DNA from: Acinetobacter baumannii
Lineage (GTDB): Bacteria; Pseudomonadota; Gammaproteobacteria; Pseudomonadales; Moraxellaceae
Assembly: GCF_009759685.1 (NCBI RefSeq)
Contig: NZ_CP046654.1
Span: 2,108,001-2,172,000, forward strand
Direction of reading: 5' to 3'
DNA: 64,000 bases
Both the position numbers and the translations under genes were made by a program. Position 1 is the first letter of the stretch. Each line of letters begins with the position of its first letter. The notes beneath the pieces were generated by a model. That model was given only the letters and a program-made list of their open reading frames with translations, ran no database searches and was not told the DNA's origin. This document shows positions 7,757 through 17,034 of this stretch, piece by piece.

Positions 7757-8956
7757 TTAAACATATTGTGCTGCTGCATAAGCCGAAGACCAAGCCCATT
7801 GGAAGTTATAGCCTCCTAAGTGGCCAGTCACATCAAGTACTTCTCCAATAAAGAATAGTCCTTTCTGCTTTTTGCTTTCGAGTGTTTTAGATGAAACTTC
7901 AGTTGTATCAATTCCACCTAAGGTAACTTCAGCAGTACGATATCCTTCTGTGCCTGATGGTTTAACGGTAAAACCATGTAGCTGCTCGGCAATATGCTCT
8001 AGCTGTGCATCACTGATATTACCAATTGCTGTCTCGCTTTGCTCTGGCCATATAAGTTGTTGTAACTCTTGTACAATACTTTTTGCCGTAAATTCGTTCA
8101 GAAGAGTACGCAGTAAAACTTTAGGTTGGGCTTTCTTTTTATCTTTTAAATAAGTTTCTAAATCTTGGCTCGGGAAAAAGTCGATTTTAAAACTTTCACC
8201 TGTATTCCAATAGTTTGAAAGCTGTAAAGAACTTGGACCACTCAAACCACGATGCGTAAATAATAATGCTTCAGTAAAGCTATTCTTCGAGTTAGTTAGA
8301 GTCACATCTAAAGCATTACCACTTAGGCGTGTAGTGACTTCTTTAATATGATCCGAAAAAGTAAATGGTACTAAACCAGCACGGGTTGGGAAAACTGTAT
8401 GTCCAAATTTTTGTGCCAATTCATAGCCAAAACCAGAGCCACCTAAAGTTGGGATGGATAATCCACCTGTAGCCACCACTAATGATTCACAGCTAAAACG
8501 GCCCTGATTTGTGTGTACTGAAAAACCACCTTGTTCTAATGGATCGACTTGTCTAACCTCACAATGGGTCTGGATTTCGACCTTGTTTGTTTTGTTACAC
8601 TCACTTACCAACATCTCTAAAATTTCTTTAGCGCCGTTTAGCGTAAATAATTGCCCGTGTTTACGTTCTTCATAGGCAATTCCATAATCACAGACCAGAC
8701 CAATAAAGTCCCAGTTGCTATAGCGTGATAGGGCAGAAATAACAAAGTGCGGATTATGAGAAATATAGTTTTCAGGTTCTACATAGAGGTTGGTAAAGTT
8801 ACATTTCCCACCGCCTGACATTAAAATCTTTTTACCAATTTTATTGGCTTTTTCTAAAATTAAGACCGAACGTCCCCGTTTAGCAGCATGTGCAGCCAAC
8901 ATGAGTCCAGAAGCACCTGCACCTAAGACAATGACATCGACATGACTGTTAGACAT
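7757..8956 (-). CDS. HI0933/BaiN-family flavoprotein (NAD(P)/FAD-dependent oxidoreductase)
   Basis: FAD-binding protein of the HI0933 family (E. coli YhiN). The dinucleotide-binding motif VLGAGASGLMLAAHAAKRG lies at the N-terminus, then MSGGGKCNFTN near residue 46, and the C-terminal FAD signature ends GEVLDVTGHLGGYNFQWAWS. I use the ATG at 8956, giving 399 residues, because MSNSHVDVIVLGAG matches the family start; the 22 extra residues of the longer frame look unrelated. The physiological substrate of most members is unknown; BaiN acts in bile-acid dehydroxylation in gut clostridia, which need not apply here. Confidence 0.88.
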   Translation of the reverse strand: MSNSHVDVIVLGAGASGLMLAAHAAKRGRSVLILEKANKIGKKILMSGGGKCNFTNLYVEPENYISHNPHFVISALSRYSNWDFIGLVCDYGIAYEERKHGQLFTLNGAKEILEMLVSECNKTNKVEIQTHCEVRQVDPLEQGGFSVHTNQGRFSCESLVVATGGLSIPTLGGSGFGYELAQKFGHTVFPTRAGLVPFTFSDHIKEVTTRLSGNALDVTLTNSKNSFTEALLFTHRGLSGPSSLQLSNYWNTGESFKIDFFPSQDLETYLKDKKKAQPKVLLRTLLNEFTAKSIVQELQQLIWPEQSETAIGNISDAQLEHIAEQLHGFTVKPSGTEGYRTAEVTLGGIDTTEVSSKTLESKKQKGLFFIGEVLDVTGHLGGYNFQWAWSSAYAAAQYV

Positions 8957-9073
8957 AAGAAGTTCTCGATTAATCTTGAAAATTAAAAAGGGGCATATAC
9001 TATCATGCCAGCACTTACTCATGCTAAGGACATTTATACAGGTAAGGGATAAGGCCTTCTAAAAGCGGGTGAC

Positions 9074-9985
9074 TTATGCGTGAGGTCTATTTCTAATATC
9101 GGCTTGTAAACCACCGGAATGAATTGCCAAAATGCGTGTATTCGCTGGAAAATAATTGTTTTTTATAAGATCAAACAGACCAAACATCATTTTTCCGGTA
9201 TAGATCGGTTCAAGGGGGACCGTATATTGCTCTTCAAAATTTTCAATAAATGCGAATAGTTCAGGTGAGGTTTTCGCATAACCGCCCCAGCAGTATACAT
9301 CTGTCAAAGACCAATTTTGTTTTTTAGTCCATTGCCTAATCGCTTGTTGTAAGAAATCACCTTTTAAAGCCGAAAATCCTAAGACTTTCTGATGAACTGC
9401 ACTTCTTTCAATCAGACCTGAAATCGTTCCGCCAGTTCCGACTGCACAGCAAATCACATCATATTGATCTAAGTCATATTGGCTCAGGATTTCCTGACAA
9501 CCTTGAACTGCCAGTTCATTGGAACCACCTTCGGGAATGATATAGGTCTGCGGAAATTGTTGCTGTAATTGTTGAAGATAATTTGCGTCATCTCGTAAGC
9601 GATATTCATGGCGAGAGACAAAATGTAGCTGCATTCCTAAACTTTGAGCTTTTGCCAAGGTGGGATTAAGTGGTTTACCAGCTAACTCTTCACCACGAAT
9701 AATTCCTATACTTTTTAAACCAAAAAGATGAGCTGCATAAGCCGTTGCAGCAATATGATTTGAGTAAGCCCCACCAAAAGTCAAAATGCTTGATAAACCT
9801 TGTTTTTTTGCAGCAAGTAAATTGTATTTTAATTTGAAAAACTTATTACCCGAAATTTGAGGATGAACTAAATCTAAACGTTTAATGTCGAGATGAACAG
9901 GGAAGGATAGTTCAATGTGCTGATAGGAGATAGGTTGGGTAATGTGATCAAACATTAGAAATTGAGAAAAATAATGATTGATCAC
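9074..9985 (-). CDS. ACC deaminase / D-cysteine desulfhydrase-family PLP enzyme
   Basis: PLP-dependent enzyme of the tryptophan-synthase-beta fold. The Schiff-base lysine motif SGNKFFKLKYNL is near residue 45, followed by GGAYSNHIAATAYAA and, in the second half, the phosphate-binding CCAVGTGGTISGL. D-cysteine desulfhydrase (D-cysteine to pyruvate, sulfide and ammonia) is more plausible than ACC deaminase in this genus, but specificity cannot be read safely. The frame opens with GTG at 9985; an ATG ten codons later (9955) is an alternative, and neither has a strong Shine-Dalgarno sequence. It lies downstream of the efflux operon but is separated from it by a hairpin. Confidence 0.85.
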   Translation of the reverse strand: MINHYFSQFLMFDHITQPISYQHIELSFPVHLDIKRLDLVHPQISGNKFFKLKYNLLAAKKQGLSSILTFGGAYSNHIAATAYAAHLFGLKSIGIIRGEELAGKPLNPTLAKAQSLGMQLHFVSRHEYRLRDDANYLQQLQQQFPQTYIIPEGGSNELAVQGCQEILSQYDLDQYDVICCAVGTGGTISGLIERSAVHQKVLGFSALKGDFLQQAIRQWTKKQNWSLTDVYCWGGYAKTSPELFAFIENFEEQYTVPLEPIYTGKMMFGLFDLIKNNYFPANTRILAIHSGGLQADIRNRPHA

Positions 9986-9990
9986 ATTGT

Positions 9991-10018
9991 AGCTTTTTAA
10001 AGAGGTTTTTAAAAAGCT
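9991..10018. repeat. 11-bp perfect inverted repeat between efflux operon and desulfhydrase gene
   Basis: AGCTTTTTAAA (9991-10001) and its exact complement (10008-10018) surround a 6-base loop, 2 bases after the emrA-like stop. It is likely an AT-rich terminator or processing hairpin for the minus-strand efflux operon. Confidence 0.6.
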
Positions 10019-10020
10019 GA

Positions 10021-11154
10021 TTAAGAGCTTGTGTCGACAGAAGTAATCACTGACATACCAGGGCGTAAGTGTTCTATTCCTTCCTGATTTGGGTCAATGG
10101 TAATACGCACGGCAATCCGTTGAACGACTTTGGTAAAGTTTCCTGTCGCATTATCCGGTTTTAGTACACTGAACTCGGAACCCGCGGCTGGAGAGATTTG
10201 TTCAACATGACCTGTAAATTTTTTATGTTTCATTGCATCGACTGTAAACCACGCTTTTTGTCCAATTCGCATATTGGCAATTTGGGTTTCTTTAAAGTTG
10301 GCAATCACCCAAGTTTGCTGTGGAATCAGATAGAGTAACTGTGATCCTGCGGCCACATATTGCCCAACACGAGGGTTTACTTCACCAAGTTGTCCATCCA
10401 TTGGAGCAACAATAACACTATAGTCTTTGGTGGTTTGTGCTTGATCTAACTGTGCTTTAGCACTGGAAACTTGTGCTTCTAAGCCAGCTTCTGCGACTTG
10501 AGCTGTTTTAAGTGCTTCTTTGGCAACTAGAACATTGGCCTCCGCCTGTTTAAGGGCTGCAAGATTATTTTCGGCATCAGCAGCGGCTTTATCTTGCTCA
10601 GATTTAGAAGCTGCTCCACTATTCCCTAGCTGTTGATAGCGTCTAAGCTGTGCTAAAGAAAGTTCATATTGAGCCTTAACTTGTTCTACTTTAGCCTGCG
10701 CAGCCACAATATCCGCTTGTTTTTGAGCAATTGACTGAGTTTGATTGGCTAAAGTATTTTTGGCCTGTTCTACCCCCGAAGCCGCTTGTGCTACTTTTTG
10801 GTCATAAGTGGTGGCATCAATATGCATTAATACTTGACCCTTTTTAACATGGTCAAAGTCTTTCACTAATACATCTTTAACGTAGCCATTAATTTGCGAC
10901 GATAAAATGGTAGTTTTACCTTTGACATAACTATTGTCAGTTTGCTGCACACTCGTGGCAAAAGGCCCAATTCTCCATGCCCACAAAATTACTAAAATAC
11001 CGATAATAAGCACACCCAACATCCATAATAGGGTTGAGCGTTTTGTCGGAATCAGTTTACTTGCAGGTGCAGGTGCAGGTGCAGGTGCAGGCGTTGGCTC
11101 ATTATTAGATGTTTGAGCAGGTGTTTGTTCCGGTTTATTTTGATCATCTGACAT
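10021..11154 (-). CDS. HlyD/EmrA-family efflux periplasmic adaptor
   Basis: Membrane-fusion protein of a tripartite MFS pump. It has a cytosolic Pro/Ala-rich N-terminus with a (Pro-Ala)5 run at residues 22-31, one membrane helix near residues 43-63, a biotinyl-lipoyl half-motif (GYVKDVLVKDFDHVKKGQVL), a long alpha-helical hairpin rich in Ala/Gln/Lys, the second half-motif (VIVAPMDGQLGEVNPRVGQYV) and a beta-barrel. At 377 residues it is close to EmrA (390). It sits 40 bases after the MFS gene in the same operon. The pump probably exports amphipathic toxicants, but the substrate is unknown and no outer-membrane channel gene is adjacent. Confidence 0.9.
   Translation of the reverse strand: MSDDQNKPEQTPAQTSNNEPTPAPAPAPAPASKLIPTKRSTLLWMLGVLIIGILVILWAWRIGPFATSVQQTDNSYVKGKTTILSSQINGYVKDVLVKDFDHVKKGQVLMHIDATTYDQKVAQAASGVEQAKNTLANQTQSIAQKQADIVAAQAKVEQVKAQYELSLAQLRRYQQLGNSGAASKSEQDKAAADAENNLAALKQAEANVLVAKEALKTAQVAEAGLEAQVSSAKAQLDQAQTTKDYSVIVAPMDGQLGEVNPRVGQYVAAGSQLLYLIPQQTWVIANFKETQIANMRIGQKAWFTVDAMKHKKFTGHVEQISPAAGSEFSVLKPDNATGNFTKVVQRIAVRITIDPNQEGIEHLRPGMSVITSVDTSS
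11062..11091. repeat. Hexanucleotide tandem repeat (TGCAGG x5) inside the emrA-like gene
   Basis: Five exact 6-bp units encode (Pro-Ala)5 in the cytosolic N-terminus. The unit is a multiple of three, so slippage would change linker length without breaking the frame. Confidence 0.9.
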
Positions 11155-11194
11155 ATATCAATCTCAATTTCTATTTCATCAATAACAAAAGCCG

Positions 11195-12838
11195 TTAAGG
11201 GCGGCTAATTCCTCTGCGTTGTAGGTATTTACTACGTGCAATATTAAACCCGCCCCATAAGAGTAAGGCGACGGCAAAAATACCGTTTAATGCAATCACA
11301 TCATTGTAGGCACGGACCTGAGCTTCACGAGTAACCACTTGATTAAGTGAGCGCATAGACTGAGCTGTTTGTAATGCGGGGTCATTTGTTGTGATGGCTG
11401 CACTACGTTGATAGCTAGAAAGCCTTTGAGCAACTAATGGGTCAGCTTGTTCCAAATCTTTAATAATCTCGACTTGATAGTTTTGTGTACGATGTTGTTG
11501 ATAGGTCGAGAAGAAAGATGAGCCAACAAGGCCACCAAATGTTTGGGTTGCAGAGAATAAGACAATAAAAGTCACTACATACGAAGGACCTTTAGCCAAA
11601 GTTTGTGCAAATCCAATTAGAAGTAATGGACCGATAAACAGGCCGCCGGCAAAGCCTACTAAAAACTGGCTTGCAAAGAAGTTTGAAGGCCGTACATCGC
11701 TCGTAAGGTGATAATCTAGTCCACAGGCAATGAGAATCAAAAACTCTGCAAAAAGTAAGTGAAAAATAATTCGTTCACGCGAGAAAGTAAGCGCACTGAA
11801 TAAAGTTCCGCTTAAAATCCCCACCAATATGACCACATAGAGTGGAACAAATTGGTCTGGACCCATTCCCATAGTTTTTAGGAAGTTAACGGCTGCATAG
11901 CTTTGTTCTGACATTAAAAGACGAATGGCAAAAGCACCAAAGATAAAGCGTAGGGTTGAGGAGGCGCCTAACCAACGTGTCATAATTAATGGATTGGCAC
12001 GATAATGTTCATAGAGCAAACCTAAAACAACTAAGCTAAAACCTGCAATTAATACATAAGCAAGCCATTCACTGTTAAACCACCATAAGATTGGGCCTTG
12101 TGTCAGCACAATACATAGACATGCAAAACCTGGTGCCAATAAAGCAAAGGTGAAGAAATCCTGTTTTTCGAAAACATAGATTCGTAAGCTACGTGGTAAT
12201 TTCAACGAAACCACCATCGTTAAACAACAAAGTGCTAAGCCGAGTTCAAAGGTGTAAAGAACAGACCAACTATCTGTGCTCACAAGAAAAGGAGAAATAA
12301 TCCAGGCGAGGGGTACACCTAACTGCTGAAAGCCAAAGGCAATATATATACCTTTTGCCATGTCGGCTTTTTTAAAAGCTTGCATGGTGTAATACATACC
12401 TAAAGAGCTGAGTGGTGCACCAGCTAAACCTGCCACAACCCGAGCGAACAAGGCCATTTCATAGGTATGCACAAAAATGTGCAAAACCAGCACGGCAATA
12501 AAAATAACAAGTCCTATTTCTGAAAAGACTCTCAGACCATATTGTTGCCTAGCTTTAAACAAAATCAGATTCGAACTGACATTGGCCATTACATAAGCAG
12601 CAGGAAGCCAAGCGGCTTCAGAAGGCGTCAGGCCATACTCACCTTGAATTAAGGGTAAATTTGCCGTAATGAAACCATTACTTAAGCTTGCTGAAATAGC
12701 GACAAACAGACCAATAAAAAAATAAAGAAATCGCTTAGGTACAGAATGCGCAATCGCTGCTGGCGAACCAGGTAAAGTCGGTTGTTCTTCTGGTGTCCAA
12801 TCAGGTGGCGTTTCTAAATAACGAGGCGTTTTACTCAT
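11195..12838 (-). CDS. MFS drug transporter, EmrB/DHA2-like
   Basis: A 547-residue inner-membrane transporter with about 14 hydrophobic helices, as in the DHA2 subfamily. Helix 1 begins near residue 36 (FLYFFIGLFVAISASLSNGF), and the motif-A-like loop region is NLILFKARQQYGLR. A long periplasmic loop (about residues 445-520, SSFFSTYQQHRTQNYQVEII onward) precedes the last helix, as in EmrB relatives. It overlaps the tetR stop by four bases (ATGA), so the two are translationally coupled. With the adaptor gene downstream it forms an EmrAB-type multidrug exporter, likely repressed by the TetR protein. Confidence 0.9.
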   Translation of the reverse strand: MSKTPRYLETPPDWTPEEQPTLPGSPAAIAHSVPKRFLYFFIGLFVAISASLSNGFITANLPLIQGEYGLTPSEAAWLPAAYVMANVSSNLILFKARQQYGLRVFSEIGLVIFIAVLVLHIFVHTYEMALFARVVAGLAGAPLSSLGMYYTMQAFKKADMAKGIYIAFGFQQLGVPLAWIISPFLVSTDSWSVLYTFELGLALCCLTMVVSLKLPRSLRIYVFEKQDFFTFALLAPGFACLCIVLTQGPILWWFNSEWLAYVLIAGFSLVVLGLLYEHYRANPLIMTRWLGASSTLRFIFGAFAIRLLMSEQSYAAVNFLKTMGMGPDQFVPLYVVILVGILSGTLFSALTFSRERIIFHLLFAEFLILIACGLDYHLTSDVRPSNFFASQFLVGFAGGLFIGPLLLIGFAQTLAKGPSYVVTFIVLFSATQTFGGLVGSSFFSTYQQHRTQNYQVEIIKDLEQADPLVAQRLSSYQRSAAITTNDPALQTAQSMRSLNQVVTREAQVRAYNDVIALNGIFAVALLLWGGFNIARSKYLQRRGISRP

Positions 12839-13404
12839 TCTATCCCTCGAATTTTTTGTACTTGAATACCATGAAATAGTAATTCAATTGCTCGTTTCGC
12901 TAAGCGGGTCTGTTCTTCAGGTTCATGTCCTTGAAATGAAGAACCCAACATTGCTGTGACCATTGCATAGTCATCAGCAGTTAGATCAGCTCGGCACAGT
13001 TTTTGTTCTATTGCATTTTCAATCAGTGGCTTAAGTGCATTATTCCGCCGTTCATAAATTTTTAGCATAATTGGATCTTGTCGATCAATCACTCTCCAAA
13101 AATCTTGCAAAATTGCGAGCTTGGGAAGTTGTGCAATATGTCCTTCAATTAAACGAAATAAACCATCTTCGAACTGTTGAAAATGAGCTGCTTTTTGCTC
13201 TAGCTGTGTAATCGCACGCTCTAAAAGGGCGCTAATTAAAGCCTTTCGGTCACAAAAGTTGCGATAGAACGTCGCTCTACCTACACCTGCATGGTCAATC
13301 ACGACTTGTAGAGGGACATTAATACCATGAATACGAAAGCATTCCTCGGCTGCATTGAGTAATTCATCCCGATTATGGGCTGCAATTTTTTGACGTTTAC
13401 TCAT
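12835..13404 (-). CDS. TetR/AcrR-family repressor of the efflux operon
   Basis: A 189-residue regulator with an N-terminal TetR helix-turn-helix at about residues 10-55 (LQVVIDHAGVGRATFYRNFC is the recognition region) and a helical ligand-binding domain after it. It is the first gene of the tetR-MFS-emrA operon, and its stop overlaps the transporter start. A perfect 8+8 palindrome lies 36 bases upstream of its start, which fits autorepression of the whole operon and release by a pump substrate. The ligand is unknown. Confidence 0.9.
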   Translation of the reverse strand: MSKRQKIAAHNRDELLNAAEECFRIHGINVPLQVVIDHAGVGRATFYRNFCDRKALISALLERAITQLEQKAAHFQQFEDGLFRLIEGHIAQLPKLAILQDFWRVIDRQDPIMLKIYERRNNALKPLIENAIEQKLCRADLTADDYAMVTAMLGSSFQGHEPEEQTRLAKRAIELLFHGIQVQKIRGIE

Positions 13405-13439
13405 GTCACTGATTTGGGAGGTTTAAAGATGATATATTT

Positions 13440-13459
13440 AACGGACATTTTTGTCCGTT
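13440..13459. promoter_or_regulatory. Palindromic operator upstream of the tetR-efflux operon
   Basis: AACGGACA (13440-13447) and TGTCCGTT (13452-13459) form a perfect 8+8 dyad with a TTTT spacer, 36 bases upstream of the tetR start. Size and position are those of a TetR-family operator. Confidence 0.7.
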
Positions 13460-13582
13460 GTGAATAGCTAAATTGTAAAAACATGAAAATTCAATTTTTA
13501 TAATTTATCTCTTTTCCATTTTTATATGTGCCATAAAAAGCTGCTAGAATATCGCGCAATTGCATGATGCTAGGTCAATACA

Positions 13583-14206
13583 ATGTTTGAGTCCCTTATT
13601 CCTCTTTTTTCAATTGCGATGGCATTGATGCTTGGAGCAATAAGTCCTGGGCCAAGCTTTATTTATGTAGCGCAAAATTCAATATCTAAATCACGTAAAC
13701 ATGGCTTATTTACGGCTTTAGGAACGGGCACAGGTGCAGCTCTTTTTGGCTTTTTAGCGGTTATGGGGTTACAGGCAGTTTTATTGGCAGTGCCTTCAGC
13801 TTATCTAATTTTAAAAATTGGTGGTGGGCTGTATTTGCTTTGGCTTGCTTTTAAAATTATTAAACATGCCAAAGAACCAATTGCCATGGAAAATGATGCC
13901 AAATCGAAAATGACTTATAAACAAGCCTACCGATATGGTTTGATTACTCAGTTAAGTAATCCAAAAATTGCTGTTGTACTAGCGAGTGTTTTTACTGCTT
14001 TACTGCCAAAAGAAATTCCAAATTATTACTACGTCGCATTACCGCTCATTTGTTTTATGATTGATGCAGGTTGGTACTCATGTGTAGCAATGCTTTTATC
14101 TTCAGAGAAGCCTCGAAAAATGTATTTAAAAGCAAAAACGGGTGTTGACCGAGTGGCTGGAAGCATTGTTAGTGTATTGGGCTTAAAGTTAATCTTCTTC
14201 AAATGA
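13583..14206 (+). CDS. LysE/RhtB-family exporter
   Basis: Inner-membrane exporter of the LysE superfamily, 207 residues with about six helices. The family signature SPGPSFIYVAQNSISKSRKHG lies at residues 22-42, followed by a GTGTGAALFGFLAVMG helix and the conserved QLSNPKIAVVLASVF near residue 126. Members export amino acids or related metabolites; the substrate cannot be told from sequence. It is divergent from the TetR-efflux operon with a 178-base gap and ends at a terminator. Confidence 0.88.
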   Translation: MFESLIPLFSIAMALMLGAISPGPSFIYVAQNSISKSRKHGLFTALGTGTGAALFGFLAVMGLQAVLLAVPSAYLILKIGGGLYLLWLAFKIIKHAKEPIAMENDAKSKMTYKQAYRYGLITQLSNPKIAVVLASVFTALLPKEIPNYYYVALPLICFMIDAGWYSCVAMLLSSEKPRKMYLKAKTGVDRVAGSIVSVLGLKLIFFK

Positions 14207-14237
14207 TAAATCTTTAATTAAAATATCTAAAAAATAT

Positions 14238-14270
14238 AAAGCCAACTCTTTGTAGTCTGGCTTTATTTTT
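14238..14270 (+). terminator. Intrinsic terminator after the LysE-type gene
   Basis: AAAGCCA (14238-14244) pairs with TGGCTTT (14258-14264), followed by ATTTTT. Confidence 0.75.
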
Positions 14271-14368
14271 GCGCAAAATATATACAAATTGAAATATCTT
14301 TTTTAGCACTTAAATATTTAAAAAGTGGTAACTTAATTAATAAAACAAAAAGAAATGAGGATCACGTT

Positions 14369-14557
14369 ATGAAAAAACTAATGGTGAGCATTTCGGTTGT
14401 TTTTTTCATCTTAACTACAGGATGTGAGATGAGAACAACAAGTAAACAGCAACCTTCAAATGAACGGGCGATGAGTATTGCTGGTTCTCCGGTTTATGAA
14501 AAAGACTACAAAATTCCCGATTTACAAGCCAATAATCATGAGCAATCTAATTATTAA
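14369..14557 (+). CDS. Small predicted lipoprotein, 62 residues
   Basis: The N-terminus MKKLMVSISVVFFILTTGC is a short signal peptide ending in a lipobox-like TTGC, with Cys19 as the probable lipidated residue. The -3 position is Thr instead of Leu, so the lipobox is slightly atypical. The remaining 43 residues are polar, with no recognisable domain. A GAAATGAGGATC ribosome site precedes the ATG, and a bidirectional terminator separates it from metG. Function is unknown. Confidence 0.7.
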   Translation: MKKLMVSISVVFFILTTGCEMRTTSKQQPSNERAMSIAGSPVYEKDYKIPDLQANNHEQSNY

Positions 14558-14642
14558 TTGATGGATAGAATATCTCACATATAGCACTTTAAATGTACTC
14601 AGTGCAGATAAGCCTGCTTATTTTAAAAAGTAGGTTAGAAAT

Positions 14643-14673
14643 AAAAAAGCTCCCAATGTAGGGAGCTTTTTTT
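14643..14673. terminator. Bidirectional terminator between lipoprotein gene and metG
   Basis: AAAAAAGCTCCC (14643-14654) pairs with GGGAGCTTTTTT (14661-14672) around AATGTA. The A-run on one side and T-run on the other allow termination of both converging genes. Confidence 0.9.
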
Positions 14674-14684
14674 ATGAATCTAGA

Positions 14685-16757
14685 TTAAGAAACTTTATCG
14701 CCAGGTTTTGCACCGCTATCTGGTGAAATAATGAAAATGCCTTCACCATTTCCGGCAGCAAGTACCATACCGTTTGAAACACCAAAACGCATTTTACGTG
14801 GTGCAAGGTTAGCCACCATCACGACCAATTTACCTTTTAGGTCTTCTGGCGCATATTGACTACGAATACCACTAAATACATTACGTGGTTCAGCTTCACC
14901 TACGTCTAAAGTAAGTTGAAGTAATTTATCTGAACCCTCAACTGTACCTGCCTCAACGACCTGAGCAACACGTAAGTCAACTTTTAAGAAATCTTCAATA
15001 CCGATAATTTCAGCTTCACCAACTGCTGGAGTAGGGGCTGCTTTTTTCTCGGCAGATTTCTCTTTTTTCGCTGCTTTAGTCGCTTGTGGAGCAGGAGCAC
15101 CTAAAGACTCTTTAGAAGCATCAACCATGGCTGCAACAGCTTTTGGATCAACACGCTGCATAAGAGGTTGGAACTGTGCAATCTCATGGCTTACAAGAAT
15201 TTGTTTACGTGACTCGAAATCGAAGCTTTCAAGTTTTAAGAAATCTTGAACTTGCTGAGCTAAAGTTGGCAGTACTGGAGCTAAGTACACTGCTAATTGA
15301 CGGAATAAGTTGATACCGACAGAGCATACATCAAGAACTTGTTGTTCTTGACCTTCTTGTTTAGCAAGAGCCCAAGGTTTTTTCTCATCAATATATTGGT
15401 TTGCGCGGTCAGCAAGCGCCATAATTTCACGGATCGCCGTAGAGAATTCACGCGCTTCATATGCAGCAGCAATTGAATCACCAGCATCAATAAAGCTTTG
15501 TACTAAGTCAGATTCAGCACATGTACTTGATAGCGTATTGTTAAAGCTGCTGTTAATGAACTTAGCACAGCGACTAGCAATATTAACCACTTTACCGACT
15601 AAATCTGAATTTACTTTCTGAACAAAGTCGTCAAGGTTCAAGTCAGAGTCTTCAACTTTATCTGAAAGTTTAGAAGCAAAGTAATAGCGTAAATACTCTG
15701 GGTTTAGATGTTGTAAGTACGTCTCGGCTTTAATGAAAGTACCGCGAGACTTAGACATTTTTTGTCCATTTACAGTCAAGAAACCATTTACGAATAAGCC
15801 TGTTGGAGTGCGATAGTTCGCCCCTTCAAGCATCGCAGGCCAGAATAAAGCATGGAAGTAAACAATGTCTTTACCAATAAAGTGGTAAACCTCATTTTGA
15901 CTATCTTTCTTCCAGAAATCATCAAAGTTTAAGTCTGGGCGCTTAGTTTTGATGTAGTTTTCAAAACTAGACATATAACCGATTGGGGCATCTACCCACA
16001 CATAGAAATATTTATTCGGTGCATCCGGAATTTCAAAACCAAAATAAGGAGCATCACGAGAAATATCCCAGTCTGCTAAACCTGCTTCAAACCATTCATC
16101 CAATTTGTTAGCAATTGAAAGAGGTAAGCGACCTTCATCGCGGGTCCATTTTTGCAAATATTCAGCAAAGTTTGGGAGCTTGAAGAAATAATGGTCTGAT
16201 GATTTTTCAACTGGTGTTGCACCACTTAAAGTCGAACGTGGGTTAAGTAACTCAGTCGCATTATAAGTTGTACCACACACTTCACATGAGTCGCCGTATT
16301 GATCTTCTGACTTACATTTTGGGCAAGTACCCTTAATGAAACGGTCAGATAAGAACATACCTTTTTCCGGATCAAATAATTGAGTTACAGGTCGAACTGC
16401 AATATTTCCGGCTTCACGGTTTTTAATATAGATATCTGTTGAACGAGCTTTGTTTGCATCACTATGAGTTGAATCATAATGATCGAAATGTACGCCAAAA
16501 CCATCAAAATCACGGATGTGTTCTTTTTGAACATTCGCGATTTGCTCTTCTGGGCTAATACCATTTGCTTCGGCACGTAGCATAATTGCTGTACCGTGAG
16601 CATCATCCGCACATACATAAGTCACGTCATGACCCATTGCCCGCATGGCACGAACCCAGATGTCTGCCTGGATATAACCGAGTAAATGACCCATATGAAT
16701 TGGACCATTGGCATAAGGGAGGGCATTGGTGACTAAAATTTTACGCACGGATCTCAT
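14685..16757 (-). CDS. metG: Methionyl-tRNA synthetase
   Basis: Charges tRNA-Met and initiator tRNA in the cytosol. The 690-residue protein is the full-length dimeric form. The class-I HIGH motif appears as HMGH near residue 21, and the KMSKS loop as [10 protein letters not shown] near 337. A knuckle with [18 protein letters not shown] near 147-165 holds the zinc ligands. The anticodon-binding helical domain follows. A Lys/Ala linker (about 560-585) leads to a C-terminal tRNA-binding domain ([20 protein letters not shown]). The ATG at 16757 gives [19 protein letters not shown]; a GTG three codons in is the alternative start. Confidence 0.97.
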   Translation of the reverse strand: MRSVRKILVTNALPYANGPIHMGHLLGYIQADIWVRAMRAMGHDVTYVCADDAHGTAIMLRAEANGISPEEQIANVQKEHIRDFDGFGVHFDHYDSTHSDANKARSTDIYIKNREAGNIAVRPVTQLFDPEKGMFLSDRFIKGTCPKCKSEDQYGDSCEVCGTTYNATELLNPRSTLSGATPVEKSSDHYFFKLPNFAEYLQKWTRDEGRLPLSIANKLDEWFEAGLADWDISRDAPYFGFEIPDAPNKYFYVWVDAPIGYMSSFENYIKTKRPDLNFDDFWKKDSQNEVYHFIGKDIVYFHALFWPAMLEGANYRTPTGLFVNGFLTVNGQKMSKSRGTFIKAETYLQHLNPEYLRYYFASKLSDKVEDSDLNLDDFVQKVNSDLVGKVVNIASRCAKFINSSFNNTLSSTCAESDLVQSFIDAGDSIAAAYEAREFSTAIREIMALADRANQYIDEKKPWALAKQEGQEQQVLDVCSVGINLFRQLAVYLAPVLPTLAQQVQDFLKLESFDFESRKQILVSHEIAQFQPLMQRVDPKAVAAMVDASKESLGAPAPQATKAAKKEKSAEKKAAPTPAVGEAEIIGIEDFLKVDLRVAQVVEAGTVEGSDKLLQLTLDVGEAEPRNVFSGIRSQYAPEDLKGKLVVMVANLAPRKMRFGVSNGMVLAAGNGEGIFIISPDSGAKPGDKVS

Positions 16758-17034
16758 TCTCTCATTCGTATTTATAAGGTGGAAGATTTTAACTGATGCA
16801 GGGAGATAAGCAAAGATTAATAATCTTTGACTAAATATAAGAGGTATCTACAAAAATGGACTTAAAGCCAGAAGTTATTTCTCTTTAGAACAGATAAACA
16901 AATCAAAAAGTATTTGAATCTTCCTGTATTGTCTTTGTTTCAAATTGCAGTTACGGTCAGAAAATAAGCCATAACGATGTATAACTAATAACTTATTCAG
17001 GTAATTTTTTTAATTAACGATGAGGATAACAACG

